Positions 17,078 through 27,325 of a stretch of 33,726 bases of DNA are shown here, one piece after another (position 1 is the stretch's first letter; each line of letters opens with the position of its first letter). Source of the stretch: an uncultured Ruminococcus sp. (GTDB taxonomy: Bacteria; Bacillota; Clostridia; Oscillospirales; Ruminococcaceae); contig CAMWTO010000007.1 in NCBI GenBank assembly GCA_947177205.1, positions 1 through 33,726 on the forward strand, in the 5' to 3' direction. Below the pieces are notes generated by a model, which saw only the letters and a list, made by a program, of their open reading frames with translations, was not told where the DNA came from and made no database searches. Both the position numbers and the translations under genes were made by a program.

Positions 17078-18958
17078 TTGAATAATTCTAAGTCAACTAA
17101 TTCCAGATCAGAAAATCCCGGAACGGATGCCCACGGTCGCTTCAAATCCGGCACGCCCAGAACGAACACCCAGCGCAAAAATTCGACGGCAGGGCATGTC
17201 CAGAACCAGAACACCGCAAAACCGGACGACGGATCTTTCCAGAAACGGAAACATTACACCGTACAGTCCAAATCCACCCCGAAACTGAAAGTTCTCCACA
17301 CCACGCCCGTCAGGATCATTCCGTTAGGGGGATTGAACGAAATTGGCAAGAATATGACCGTTTTTGAATGCTGTAATGACATGTTCATTCTCGACTGCGG
17401 TCTTGCATTTCCGGATGCCGACATGCCGGGCGTGGATATTGTGATCCCGGATTTTACTTATGTCGAACGCAATAAAGACAAACTCCGTGGGATTGTGGTG
17501 ACGCACGGACACGAAGATCACATTGGAGGGCTTGCCTATCTGCTCAAGAAGGTCAATGTGCCGGTTTATGCGTCGGCGCTTACAATCGGATTAATCAGAA
17601 ACAAACTGGAGGAACACGGCATCGCAAACCGTGTTTCGCTCAACGTTGTGGAACACAGAAAAAACGTAAAAATGGGCTGTATGTCCGTAGAATTCATCCG
17701 GGTCAATCATTCCATACCTGGTTCTATGGGAATGGCAATTCATACACCGGCAGGCGTTCTTGTCCACACAGGAGATTTCAAGATTGACTACACGCCGATT
17801 GACAATCAGCCCATTGATTTAGCCAGATTCGGGGAACTGGGCAGCCGTGGCGTTCTTGCATTAATGGCAGATTCCACAAATGCGGAACGTCCGGGCTACA
17901 CGCCGTCAGAGCGGAAAGTCGGGGATTCTTTTGAAAATTTATTCAAAAGAGCCGGCAGCAAGAGAATTATTATTGCAACGTTTTCATCTAACATTCACAG
18001 AATTCAGCAGATCATTAACATGGCGGTCAAGACCAAACGAAAGGTTGCCGTTCTGGGGCGGAGCATGGTGAATGTCATTGCCACGGCAATGGAACTGGGC
18101 TATCTGGACATTCCTAAAAACGTTCTGATTGATATCGAAGCAGTAAATCTCTATGCACCGGAACAGCTTGTGCTTGTGACGACCGGCAGTCAGGGCGAAC
18201 CGATGTCAGCGTTGACAAGAATGGCGAAACATGATCATAATAAAATCACGATTACGCCTATGGATTTTATTATTTTGTCTGCGACGCCCATTCCTGGCAA
18301 TGAGAAACATGTGACACAGGTTGTCAATGAATTACTGCAATCCGGCGCAGAAGTGATCTATGAATCCATGTATGAAGTGCATGTATCAGGGCATGCGTGT
18401 CAGGAAGAATTAAAACTAATGATGGCGCTGACAAAACCAAAATTTTTCATCCCGATGCACGGTGAATACAAGCATCTTGTGAAGCACCGGAAGCTTGCAC
18501 TGGAAATGGGTGTCCCGAAAGAGAATATTTTACTGGCATCCATCGGGAATGTGATTGAAACAGATGGGACGAAACTGCAGATCATTTCCCAGGTTCCTGC
18601 CGGACGGACGCTCGTGGATGGTCTGGGCGTGGGAGATGTCGGCTCTGTGGTGCTCCGTGACAGAAAACAGCTCTCCGCAGACGGTCTGATTATTGTCGTA
18701 GTTGGTCTGGAACGTAGTTCCAGCCGTGTTGTTGTCGGACCTGAAATCATTTCCAGGGGCTTTGTCTATGTCCGGGAAGCCGATGAGATCATCACCCAGG
18801 CAAGACAATTAATGAGTGATGAACTGCGCAAGTGTTCCCATGCGGAACTGCGGGAATGGACAGCACTCAAATCCAGACTGCGGGAATCCATGTCGAATTT
18901 TATTTTTGACAATATGAAACGCACGCCCATGATTTTGCCGATTATTTTAGAAATATAA
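17078..18958 (+). CDS. rnj: Ribonuclease J
   Basis: RIIPLGGLNEIGKNMTVFECCNDMFILDCGLAFPDADMPGVDIVIPDF, GIVVTHGHEDHIGGLAYLL, HTGDFKIDYTPID; TTG start with SD AGAGGG. Confidence 0.96.
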   Translation: MNNSKSTNSRSENPGTDAHGRFKSGTPRTNTQRKNSTAGHVQNQNTAKPDDGSFQKRKHYTVQSKSTPKLKVLHTTPVRIIPLGGLNEIGKNMTVFECCNDMFILDCGLAFPDADMPGVDIVIPDFTYVERNKDKLRGIVVTHGHEDHIGGLAYLLKKVNVPVYASALTIGLIRNKLEEHGIANRVSLNVVEHRKNVKMGCMSVEFIRVNHSIPGSMGMAIHTPAGVLVHTGDFKIDYTPIDNQPIDLARFGELGSRGVLALMADSTNAERPGYTPSERKVGDSFENLFKRAGSKRIIIATFSSNIHRIQQIINMAVKTKRKVAVLGRSMVNVIATAMELGYLDIPKNVLIDIEAVNLYAPEQLVLVTTGSQGEPMSALTRMAKHDHNKITITPMDFIILSATPIPGNEKHVTQVVNELLQSGAEVIYESMYEVHVSGHACQEELKLMMALTKPKFFIPMHGEYKHLVKHRKLALEMGVPKENILLASIGNVIETDGTKLQIISQVPAGRTLVDGLGVGDVGSVVLRDRKQLSADGLIIVVVGLERSSSRVVVGPEIISRGFVYVREADEIITQARQLMSDELRKCSHAELREWTALKSRLRESMSNFIFDNMKRTPMILPIILEI

Positions 18959-19005
18959 AAAATAAGTTTATTCTTGAGATCTTGGGATAGAGGGGAGGTG
19001 GCAGC

Positions 19006-21015
19006 GTGAAACCGAAATATCATGGTTTGTTTTGGGCATTTCTGGTGATTCTGGTCGGGATGACAGTGATTTTATCTGTGATTTTGTTCCGCAGCAGTCA
19101 GCATTACAGTCTGCTGTATAATCTTCCGACATTTCTGCTGGTTGTCGTCACGGCTGTTAATCTTCTGTATTCCCAGCAGCATCATATCCGGTATATTGCA
19201 AAATTAAACCATGAATGCGAATATGCAGAACTGAATACCATGCAGCAGCTTCCCGTTGGAATCTGCGTTCTGGATCATGCAGACATTCTCCTGCACTGCA
19301 ATCAGTTTTTTGAACAGCAGATCATGTTTGACCAGGATTTTTTTGGAAAGAAACTTCCGGAGTGCATTCCGATGGATCCGGAACTTCCGGAACAGGATAT
19401 TCACTGGCAGGAAAGATATTATCATGTCACTTCTGTGTCTTACGAAGATCCAGAAAAAAATTGTTATACCGCATTTCTTTGGTCGGACAGAACGGAATTG
19501 GAACAGCTCCGGCAGGATTATGACAATTCCCGGATGTGTGTGCTTGTGATTGTCATTGATAATTACGAAGATCTCATCCAGAATGCCAAAGAGAGCGAGA
19601 AACTGGAAATCAGCGCAGCCATTGAAAAATTACTGGAAGCATTTATCTCCCGGACGAACGGCATTCTCAAACGTCTCAAAAATGACAGATTCATTGCAAT
19701 TCTGGAAGAACAGCATATCCAGCAGTGCATTCTGGAAAAATTCCGGATTCTGGACGATGCCCGGAAGATCTGTGTCAGCAGTCGGAATAATAAGAATTTT
19801 ATTACATTCTCTATTGGTATCGGACACGGTGCGGAAAATTTGCAGGAAAGCGAAGCGCTCGCCGTCCAGTGTCTGGACATGGCGCTAGGACGTGGCGGTG
19901 ACCAGGCTGTCGTCAAGACGGAGAACGGATTCCGATTTTTCGGAGGCGTTTCCAAAGGCGTCGAGAAGAAATCCAGAGCCAAAACCCGGATTGTTGCCGG
20001 TGCAGTGCAGGATTTCATCCTCAACAGCGAAAATGTGTACTTAATGGGTCACCGGTTCGGCGATCTGGATTCTGTTGGCTCTGCCTGTGGTCTTGCCGGG
20101 GCGATTCAGGAAATGAAAATTCCTGTGAATGTAGTCGTTGATCCGGAAAAGAATCTCTCTCAGCAGTTAATTGCTATGGTTAGGCAGGAAACGGGCGAAG
20201 AATTATTCCTCACGCCGCAACAGGCAATTGACACAATCACAGAGAATACGCTGTTGATTATCGTAGACACACATAATAAAGAAATTCTTGAAAGTCTGGA
20301 ATTATACCAGGCGGCAAAGAAAGTGATTGTCATTGACCATCACCGGAAAAATATTAATTATGTCGACAATGCGGTTGTATTCCATCATGAACCTTATGCA
20401 TCTTCCGCTTGCGAAATGGTCACGGAGCTGATCCAGTATTTTAAACTGGAACATCAGGTTCCGTCCTGGTGTGCGGATTGTCTGTTATCGGGGATTATGT
20501 TGGACACGAAAAATTTTGTGATGCGTACAGGCGTCCGGACGTTTGAGGCGGCGGCATATCTGAGAAAGACCGGTGCAGACACCGTCCGTGTCAAATGTCT
20601 GTTTTCGGATTCGATTGAAATTTACCGGAATCGTTCCATGATTGTATCCGGGGCGGAAATCCAGGGTTGTTATGCGATTGCAACAGCGCCGGAAGGAACG
20701 CCGGAAGTGCGGTTGGTTGCACCACAGGCGGCGGACGAATTATTAAATATTTCTCACGTCACATGTGCGTTCGTGATTTACAAAATTCAGAATGTTGTGT
20801 CAATTTCGGCAAGATCGCTTGGAAATGTGAATGTGCAGGTGATTATGGAACAGCTTGGCGGCGGCGGGCATCAGACAATGGCAGCAACGCAAATCCGGGA
20901 CATTTCCATAGAACAGGCGCAAGAACAGCTCCGGAGCGTTCTTGCGGAGAGTTTAGAAGAAAAGCCGGAAGAAAATTCAGAAAAAAATCCGGGAGAATCC
21001 GGACTGCCGGCTTAA
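19006..21015 (+). CDS. gdpP: GdpP/YybT-like c-di-AMP phosphodiesterase (2 TM, PAS-like, degenerate GGDEF, DHH-DHHA1)
   Basis: GHRFGDLDSVGSA, IIVDTHN, VIVIDHHRKN and GGGGHQTMAATQI motifs; gdpP-rplI-dnaB order; GTG start with SD GGGGAGGTGG. Confidence 0.93.
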   Translation: MKPKYHGLFWAFLVILVGMTVILSVILFRSSQHYSLLYNLPTFLLVVVTAVNLLYSQQHHIRYIAKLNHECEYAELNTMQQLPVGICVLDHADILLHCNQFFEQQIMFDQDFFGKKLPECIPMDPELPEQDIHWQERYYHVTSVSYEDPEKNCYTAFLWSDRTELEQLRQDYDNSRMCVLVIVIDNYEDLIQNAKESEKLEISAAIEKLLEAFISRTNGILKRLKNDRFIAILEEQHIQQCILEKFRILDDARKICVSSRNNKNFITFSIGIGHGAENLQESEALAVQCLDMALGRGGDQAVVKTENGFRFFGGVSKGVEKKSRAKTRIVAGAVQDFILNSENVYLMGHRFGDLDSVGSACGLAGAIQEMKIPVNVVVDPEKNLSQQLIAMVRQETGEELFLTPQQAIDTITENTLLIIVDTHNKEILESLELYQAAKKVIVIDHHRKNINYVDNAVVFHHEPYASSACEMVTELIQYFKLEHQVPSWCADCLLSGIMLDTKNFVMRTGVRTFEAAAYLRKTGADTVRVKCLFSDSIEIYRNRSMIVSGAEIQGCYAIATAPEGTPEVRLVAPQAADELLNISHVTCAFVIYKIQNVVSISARSLGNVNVQVIMEQLGGGGHQTMAATQIRDISIEQAQEQLRSVLAESLEEKPEENSEKNPGESGLPA

Positions 21016-21061
21016 ATTAAATTAAAATTTAAATTAAAATTTCAGAAAGGATCTGAGAAGT

Positions 21062-21508
21062 ATGAAAGTTATTTTTATCCAGGATGTCAAGGGTTCGGCG
21101 AAGAAAGGCGATCTGAAAGAGGTTGCCGACGGCTATGCACGGAATATGTTAATCAAGAAAGGGCTTGCCGTGGAGGCAACACCGGAGAATCTGAATAAAT
21201 TGCAGGGACAGCAGGCATCTGCACAGCACAAAAAAGATTTGGAAAAGCAGAGTGCGGAGGAAATCCGGAGAAAGATTGATGGACAAAAAATCACAATTTG
21301 TGCAAAAGCCGGTACGGGCGGCAGGCTGTTCGGGTCTGTGACATCCGGTCAGATTGCCCAGAAAATCGAAGAAGTTTATCAATGCAAAATTGACAAAAAG
21401 AAAATTTTATTAAAATCCGAAATTAAGGCATTTGGAACGTTCAGCGCAGAAATCAAGTTATATCACCAGATTTCCGCTGAACTCAAAGTAGAAGTAATTG
21501 AAAATTAA
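21062..21508 (+). CDS. rplI: 50S ribosomal protein L9
   Basis: [40 protein letters not shown]. Confidence 0.97.
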   Translation: MKVIFIQDVKGSAKKGDLKEVADGYARNMLIKKGLAVEATPENLNKLQGQQASAQHKKDLEKQSAEEIRRKIDGQKITICAKAGTGGRLFGSVTSGQIAQKIEEVYQCKIDKKKILLKSEIKAFGTFSAEIKLYHQISAELKVEVIEN

Positions 21509-21600
21509 TTTAATTAATTATTAAAATTATAATTGATTTAAAATTCCACGCAGACAGTTGAATCGTTTCGGCTGTCTGTTTCAGGGGAAGGGGTATTTTC

Positions 21601-22968
21601 ATGGCAGAATTTACTGATTTTTCCAATTATCGTGACAGAGCTGATTTTGAACTTCCCTACAGTCTGGAGGCAGAACAGACGATTCTCGGCTCAATTCTGA
21701 TGAATCCCGATGTTCTGGGCACTGTCATGGAGATCCTTAAGCCGGATTGTTTCTATATCGAACAGCACAGGGAACTTTACAGGATTATGGTCAACATGGC
21801 TGGCAACAGCAGCCATATTGATGTGATTACCGTCCTGAATGAGGCAATCGCAGCGCATGTGTTCGAGACACCGGCGGAGGGCAGATCCTATCTTGCCAAC
21901 ATCGCCGAAAACGTTCCTACCATTGCCAACGTCCGGAGCTACTGCCGGATTGTGATGGATAAATATTATATTCGTCTTTTGGCGTCATCCTGCCGGGACA
22001 TTCTGACTGCAATCCAACGGGGAGAAAATGATGCACAGCTCTTGATTGAAACCGCAGAACAAAGTATTTTTAACATCCGTCAGGGCAGGAACACCGGCGG
22101 ATTGACACCATTTCATGAAATCATCACGGAAGCCTATCAGCACATCGGACGTCTTGCAGGACCTGACAGAGAATTATATATCGGCGTCCGTTCTGGATTC
22201 TCCTATCTGGACACGATGACATCCGGTCTGAATAAATCCGACTTGATTCTGGTAGCGGCTCGTCCGGCAATGGGCAAAACGGCATTTGCGCTGAACATTG
22301 CCCAAAATGTTGCCAAGAATAATCCAGACAAACAGGTTTGCATTTTTTCACTTGAAATGTCAAAAGAACAGCTTGCGGCAAGATTTCTTTCTTCCGTGGC
22401 GCAGGTAGATTCCGGAAAGCTTCGGAGCGGCAGAATTTTTGGCGATGAATGGACAAAACTTGCCTCCGCTGCAAGCTTTTTGATGCATATGCCGATTTAT
22501 ATCGATGATACAGCCGGAATCACCGTTGCGCAGATAAAAGCGAAACTCCGGCGGATGCAGAATTTAGGACTTGTTGTGATTGATTATCTGGGATTGATTT
22601 CGTCCACAATGCAGACAGACAGCAAAGTCCAGATTGTGACGGAAATCACAAGGCAATTAAAAATTATGGCGAAAGAAATGCAAGTTCCGGTTGTGTTGTT
22701 GTCGCAGTTATCCAGAGGACCTGAAAACCGGCAGAACAAACGTCCGATGTTGTCGGATCTTCGTGATTCCGGTTCTATTGAACAGGATGCCGATGTAGTA
22801 ATGTTCCTGTATCGGGATGCGTATTATAATGACAATTGCAAAACGCCGAATGTTGCCGAATGCATTGTTGCCAAGAACCGCCACGGCGAGACGGGGACAG
22901 TGAATCTGATCTGGGACGGACAATTTACAAGATTCAGTTCTATGGAGAAGTCCGGTGGGAAAATTTAA
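21601..22968 (+). CDS. dnaB: Replicative DNA helicase DnaB
   Basis: LPYSLEAEQTILGSILMNPD, ARPAMGKTAFALNIA, SLEMSKEQLAARFLS, LSQLSRGPENRQNKRPMLSDLRDSGSIEQDADVVMFLYRD. Confidence 0.97.
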   Translation: MAEFTDFSNYRDRADFELPYSLEAEQTILGSILMNPDVLGTVMEILKPDCFYIEQHRELYRIMVNMAGNSSHIDVITVLNEAIAAHVFETPAEGRSYLANIAENVPTIANVRSYCRIVMDKYYIRLLASSCRDILTAIQRGENDAQLLIETAEQSIFNIRQGRNTGGLTPFHEIITEAYQHIGRLAGPDRELYIGVRSGFSYLDTMTSGLNKSDLILVAARPAMGKTAFALNIAQNVAKNNPDKQVCIFSLEMSKEQLAARFLSSVAQVDSGKLRSGRIFGDEWTKLASAASFLMHMPIYIDDTAGITVAQIKAKLRRMQNLGLVVIDYLGLISSTMQTDSKVQIVTEITRQLKIMAKEMQVPVVLLSQLSRGPENRQNKRPMLSDLRDSGSIEQDADVVMFLYRDAYYNDNCKTPNVAECIVAKNRHGETGTVNLIWDGQFTRFSSMEKSGGKI

Positions 22969-24400
22969 AGAGAATAAAAATAAGGTTTATCAGACGATCC
23001 GGGATTTTCTGATCCGGGAACGAATCAGGGATATACCTGTTGCAGTGGCGCTCTCCGGCGGTGCAGACAGTGTGTGCTTACTAATGGGATTGTTACACTG
23101 GCGGGATATGTTCCACGTGGAACTTTCTGCTCTGCATGTGCAGCATAATCTAAGAGGAGCGGAAAGTTTCCGGGATGAGCAGTTCTGCCGGGATCTGTGT
23201 AAAACAATGGAAATTCCTTTGCAGGTGGTTTCCGTAAATGTCCGGGACTATCAGAAATCTTCCGGGATTTCGTCATTGGAAACTGCCGCCCGGAAATGTC
23301 GTTATGACGCATTTGAAGCACATCGTCCGGAAAATGGTTTGATTGCGACAGCACACACGGCGTCGGACAATCTGGAAACGATTCTGTTCCGGCTGGCTCG
23401 TGGGACGGGATTAAAAGGCTTGTGTGGGATTCCGCCCAGGAGAGACTATTATATCCGGCCATTATTGGAAATTACACGATCCGAGATTGAATTATTTTTA
23501 GAACAGCAAAATCAGGATTATGTCACAGATTCCAGTAATTTACAGGAGGATTATACCAGAAATTTTATTCGGCACAGAATTGTGCCATTATTGAAAAGGA
23601 TCACGGGCAGTCCCGAAAAATCCGGGATCATGCTGACGGATCTGCTCCGGCAGGAAGAAGATTTTCTGGAAATTTCTGCACACCAGGCGTATCAAGCATG
23701 TTTTCAGCCGGCGGATAATTCACTCCGGGGACTGAAAACGCTCCATCCGGCATTACAAAGATGTTGTATTAAAATTTATCTGGAACACTGCAAAATCCGT
23801 GCTGACTATCAGAATATTATTCTGGTGCAGAATTTGTTACAGAATGGTGGTCATGCGGAACTTGTCCGAGGTCTGGTCACGGCAAGGGTTAGCCAGGGAA
23901 TACTTTGTCTGGAAGAAAAGAAGCCTTCGTCCGGGATACCAGAACAGAATTTCAGAATTTTTAAAATTCCTGAGAATTTTAATCAAATCAAGGATCTTAT
24001 AAATTATCAGATATTTGAAAATTCTGTTCTTTCTGTGGAATTTATCCGGAAAGACCGGAATCCGGAAAAATTTACTTGGATTGTGAAAAAATTTCCGGAT
24101 GCCGTCCTGGATTATGATAAAATTTCTGCTATTTCGGCGCAGGGCAGGGAAATCATCCTGCACGGCAGAAAGCCCGGATTATATCTGAGACTGCCGGGGC
24201 GGGAACACAGAATCCGGATTCAGAAATGGTTGCAGACACTCCCTGTGTCGGAGCGCACCAGGATTCACTATCTTTCAGATGAATCCGGGCATTTGCTGTG
24301 GGTGGAACGCCTGGGATCGGATCCATCCGTCAGCATAACAGATCACACCCGGCACATATTGTTTCTGGATGTTCACAATCCCGACACAGAATCAACATAG
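22955..24400 (+). CDS. tilS: tRNA(Ile)-lysidine synthase
   Basis: VAVALSGGADSVCLL PP-loop; RGAESFRDEQFCRDLC; IATAHTASDNLETILFRLARGTGLKGLCGIPP. GTG start overlapping the dnaB end by 14 bp. Confidence 0.95.
   Translation: MGKFKENKNKVYQTIRDFLIRERIRDIPVAVALSGGADSVCLLMGLLHWRDMFHVELSALHVQHNLRGAESFRDEQFCRDLCKTMEIPLQVVSVNVRDYQKSSGISSLETAARKCRYDAFEAHRPENGLIATAHTASDNLETILFRLARGTGLKGLCGIPPRRDYYIRPLLEITRSEIELFLEQQNQDYVTDSSNLQEDYTRNFIRHRIVPLLKRITGSPEKSGIMLTDLLRQEEDFLEISAHQAYQACFQPADNSLRGLKTLHPALQRCCIKIYLEHCKIRADYQNIILVQNLLQNGGHAELVRGLVTARVSQGILCLEEKKPSSGIPEQNFRIFKIPENFNQIKDLINYQIFENSVLSVEFIRKDRNPEKFTWIVKKFPDAVLDYDKISAISAQGREIILHGRKPGLYLRLPGREHRIRIQKWLQTLPVSERTRIHYLSDESGHLLWVERLGSDPSVSITDHTRHILFLDVHNPDTEST
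23109..23124. promoter_or_regulatory. parS: parS-like site inside tilS
   Basis: TGTTCCACGTGGAACt; same 14-bp palindrome GTTCCACGTGGAAC at 23110-23123; encodes (M)FHVEL of TilS. Confidence 0.65.
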
Positions 24401-24499
24401 AATCATCATGTTTTCGGGTTATACTAGAATATTCTAAAATAAATTGTTTGATTTATTATTTTATTTATTAATTTAATTTATTTAAAGGAGCTGAACTGT

Positions 24500-26503
24500 T
24501 TGACACCACAAAAAAGCAGGGGCGGTCTCGCAGCATACCTGATTATCGCAGCACTTCTCATTTTTCTTGCTGCCTACATGCTGCCACGGATGAATGAGAA
24601 AGAGCCGGAGTTCACATACTCAGAGATTATCCGTCATTTTGACAACCTCGAAGTTACCAATTATACGCTCGATCTGGGTTCCGGTGATCTGGAACTGGTT
24701 CTCAATGATGGCACGGAACTGGAGTATTCCGTCCCGAATGTGAACCTATTTCTCACAGATACGGAAAATTATCGTCTGGATTATAATGAAAAAAATCCAG
24801 ATGCGCCGCTGGAACAGGATTATTACAAGATTACCGATAATTCCTGGCTGATCACATATGTGCCGACGCTGATTATTTTAGTCATGGGCATTGTTCTGTT
24901 TGTATTCATGATGCGCCAGGCAGGCGGCGGAAAATATTCCAATTTCGGAAAAATGCAGTTCCGCAACCAGGCGGAGGGCAGAAAGGCATTATTTAAGGAC
25001 GTAGCAGGCGCAGAAGAAGAAAAATTTGAAATGGAAGAAATTGTGGATTTTCTGAAAAATCCCGAAAAATACAGGGCACTCGGCGCAAGAGTCCCCAAAG
25101 GCGTTCTGTTATTAGGACCTCCCGGTACTGGCAAGACATTACTGGCAAGAGCAATTGCCGGAGAAGCCGGCTGTGCATTCTATCCCATTTCCGGTTCGGA
25201 TTTTGTGGAAATGTTTGTCGGCGTGGGCGCATCCCGTGTCCGGGATCTGTTTGAGACGGCAAAAAGAACTGCTCCGGCGATTATCTTCATTGATGAGATT
25301 GACGCTGTGGGACGGCACAGAGGCACAGGACTCGGCGGCGGTCATGATGAACGGGAACAGACACTGAATCAGATGCTTGTTGAGATGGACGGCTTTTCTG
25401 ACAATGAAAGTGTGATCGTTATTGCGGCAACCAACCGGCGTGACATCCTCGATCCGGCACTGCTGCGTCCGGGCAGATTCGACCGGCAGATTGTTGTGGG
25501 CTATCCGGATATCAAGGGCAGAGAGGCGATTCTGAAAGTTCACACGGCGAACAAGCCGCTTGCGCCGGATGTGAAACTGGATGATATTGCCAAAGGCACA
25601 GTAGGCTTTACGGGTGCGGATCTGGAAAATCTTGCCAATGAGGCAGCTTTGTTAGCTGCCCGGTATGACCGGAAAGCAATCACGAATGATGACATTGCAG
25701 AAGCAATGATCAAAGTTGTGGCAGGTCCGGAAAAGAAATCCAGAATCAAGACAGAACGGGAAATCAAGCTTACGGCATATCACGAAGCAGGTCATGCCAT
25801 CTGCACGTATTATTGTCCGCATCAGGACAAAGTTCATCAGATTTCAATTATTCCCCGTGGCATGGCAGGCGGTTATACGCTGTCGCTCCCGGAACAGGAT
25901 AAGTCTTATCACAGCATGATGGAAATGCATGAAGAAATTATTGTGCTGCTGGGCGGTCGTGTCGCTGAGAAGTTAATCATGGATGATATTTCTACGGGTG
26001 CGTCCAACGATCTGGAACGTGCAACGGCGACGGCAAGAAGTATGATTACTCGTTACGGATTCAGCGAAAAGCTCGGACCTGTTGTTTATGGAGATGACAA
26101 TTCTGAACCGTTCCTGGGACGTGATTTCAGCAGTACGCCGAATTATTCCAATGAAGTGGCGGCAGAGATTGATGAAGAAATCCGGAGTTTCGTGGAAGAA
26201 GGTTATGCAAAGGCAGAAAAAATTCTCACGGATCATATGGATCAGCTTCATACAGTGGCACAGTATTTAATCCAATATGAAAAAGTGGAAGCAGAGGAAT
26301 TTGAGATGCTCATGCATGGGGAAGAACCGCCGCATCCTGAGAATTCAGAAAATTTAAAAAATCCGGAAAATTTGGTGAAATCCGGAGATCCGGAAATTCC
26401 TGGAACACCGGACATTCCGGCACCAGGATTCCGACCGGTAGTGAATCCGGAGCAGAATCCGGAATCTGACCTGGGAACTGACAAGCAGAATCCGACAGAA
26501 TAA
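24500..26503 (+). CDS. ftsH: ATP-dependent zinc metalloprotease FtsH
   Basis: [58 protein letters not shown] start with SD AAAGGAG. Confidence 0.97.
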   Translation: MTPQKSRGGLAAYLIIAALLIFLAAYMLPRMNEKEPEFTYSEIIRHFDNLEVTNYTLDLGSGDLELVLNDGTELEYSVPNVNLFLTDTENYRLDYNEKNPDAPLEQDYYKITDNSWLITYVPTLIILVMGIVLFVFMMRQAGGGKYSNFGKMQFRNQAEGRKALFKDVAGAEEEKFEMEEIVDFLKNPEKYRALGARVPKGVLLLGPPGTGKTLLARAIAGEAGCAFYPISGSDFVEMFVGVGASRVRDLFETAKRTAPAIIFIDEIDAVGRHRGTGLGGGHDEREQTLNQMLVEMDGFSDNESVIVIAATNRRDILDPALLRPGRFDRQIVVGYPDIKGREAILKVHTANKPLAPDVKLDDIAKGTVGFTGADLENLANEAALLAARYDRKAITNDDIAEAMIKVVAGPEKKSRIKTEREIKLTAYHEAGHAICTYYCPHQDKVHQISIIPRGMAGGYTLSLPEQDKSYHSMMEMHEEIIVLLGGRVAEKLIMDDISTGASNDLERATATARSMITRYGFSEKLGPVVYGDDNSEPFLGRDFSSTPNYSNEVAAEIDEEIRSFVEEGYAKAEKILTDHMDQLHTVAQYLIQYEKVEAEEFEMLMHGEEPPHPENSENLKNPENLVKSGDPEIPGTPDIPAPGFRPVVNPEQNPESDLGTDKQNPTE

Positions 26504-26542
26504 AAGAGATTTAAATATTAAATTTAGTTTAAATTTAATTTT

Positions 26543-26573
26543 AAAGCCCCTGCTTGTGAAACAGGGGCTTTTT
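26543..26573 (+). terminator. Rho-independent terminator after ftsH
   Basis: AAAGCCCCTG-CTTGTGAAA-CAGGGGCTTTTT. Confidence 0.88.
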
Positions 26574-26814
26574 CTCCGGATTTCCGGAGAATCTATTCAA
26601 AAAGCAGTGTTCAGGATTCTGACTGTGCAGAGAGCAATTTTACAGACGTTCTCTGCACAGTACAGAGTCGGTCACTCTCCATCAGGATCAGGAACGAAAA
26701 AATTCTGCTGATGCTATTTTATGCAGAATTTTTGATTTTGCAACTGGAAATAATTAGAAGTTTCAATTTATCATGAAAATATTATAAAATTTTATCACTT
26801 CAGGAGGTTTTTTT

Positions 26815-27183
26815 ATGACTCTCACAACTGGTCTGTATCTTCTTATCGGCGGAGCGCTCGTTGCAATTCTGGGATTTCTGTTATTGTGCAATCATGGAAA
26901 AGTCCTCACAATTATCTTTGGCATATTGTTCCTGGTTGCCGGGCTGTGCGGTGTCAAATTCGGCTATGATCTGGATCAATCTACGGAAACCGTCTACACG
27001 GTCACAGAAGTCACGGCTGTCACGGCAAGAGACAATAACAATAATTATCGGATCAGCATTAAAAATCAAGCTGGCGTGGAAACCTGGATCTATGTCACAG
27101 AAGATAATTTATTCCGTTTTCCCAAAGACCAGGAAATCACCATGACAAAAAAAGAAGTCAAGCAGTACAGCAAGCAGAATTAA
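26815..27183 (+). CDS. Small membrane protein, unknown function
   Basis: 122 aa, two N-terminal TM helices and a C-terminal soluble domain; strong SD CAGGAGG then T-run and ATG. Confidence 0.75.
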   Translation: MTLTTGLYLLIGGALVAILGFLLLCNHGKVLTIIFGILFLVAGLCGVKFGYDLDQSTETVYTVTEVTAVTARDNNNNYRISIKNQAGVETWIYVTEDNLFRFPKDQEITMTKKEVKQYSKQN

Positions 27184-27232
27184 ATTAAAAACTAAAATTA
27201 TAAAAATAGATTGAGAAATTTTCCAAAACTAC

Positions 27233-27261
27233 TTGCAATCCGGTTTAAATTCTGGTATAAT
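27233..27261 (+). promoter_or_regulatory. Promoter of purA
   Basis: TTGCAA-17-TATAAT with extended -10 TGG. Confidence 0.65.
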
Positions 27262-27325
27262 AAACTTGTATGTGTTTTTTATTATAAAATTTTAAAAAAT
27301 TATTAAATGAAAAGGAGTCTTTTTC

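Noticed and set aside
21013-21545. A/T-only intergenic runs (TTAAATTAAAATTTAAATTAAAATTT etc.) as repeat elements
   Set aside because: Similar A/T-rich leaders occur before many genes here; most simply low-complexity intergenic composition without conserved unit.
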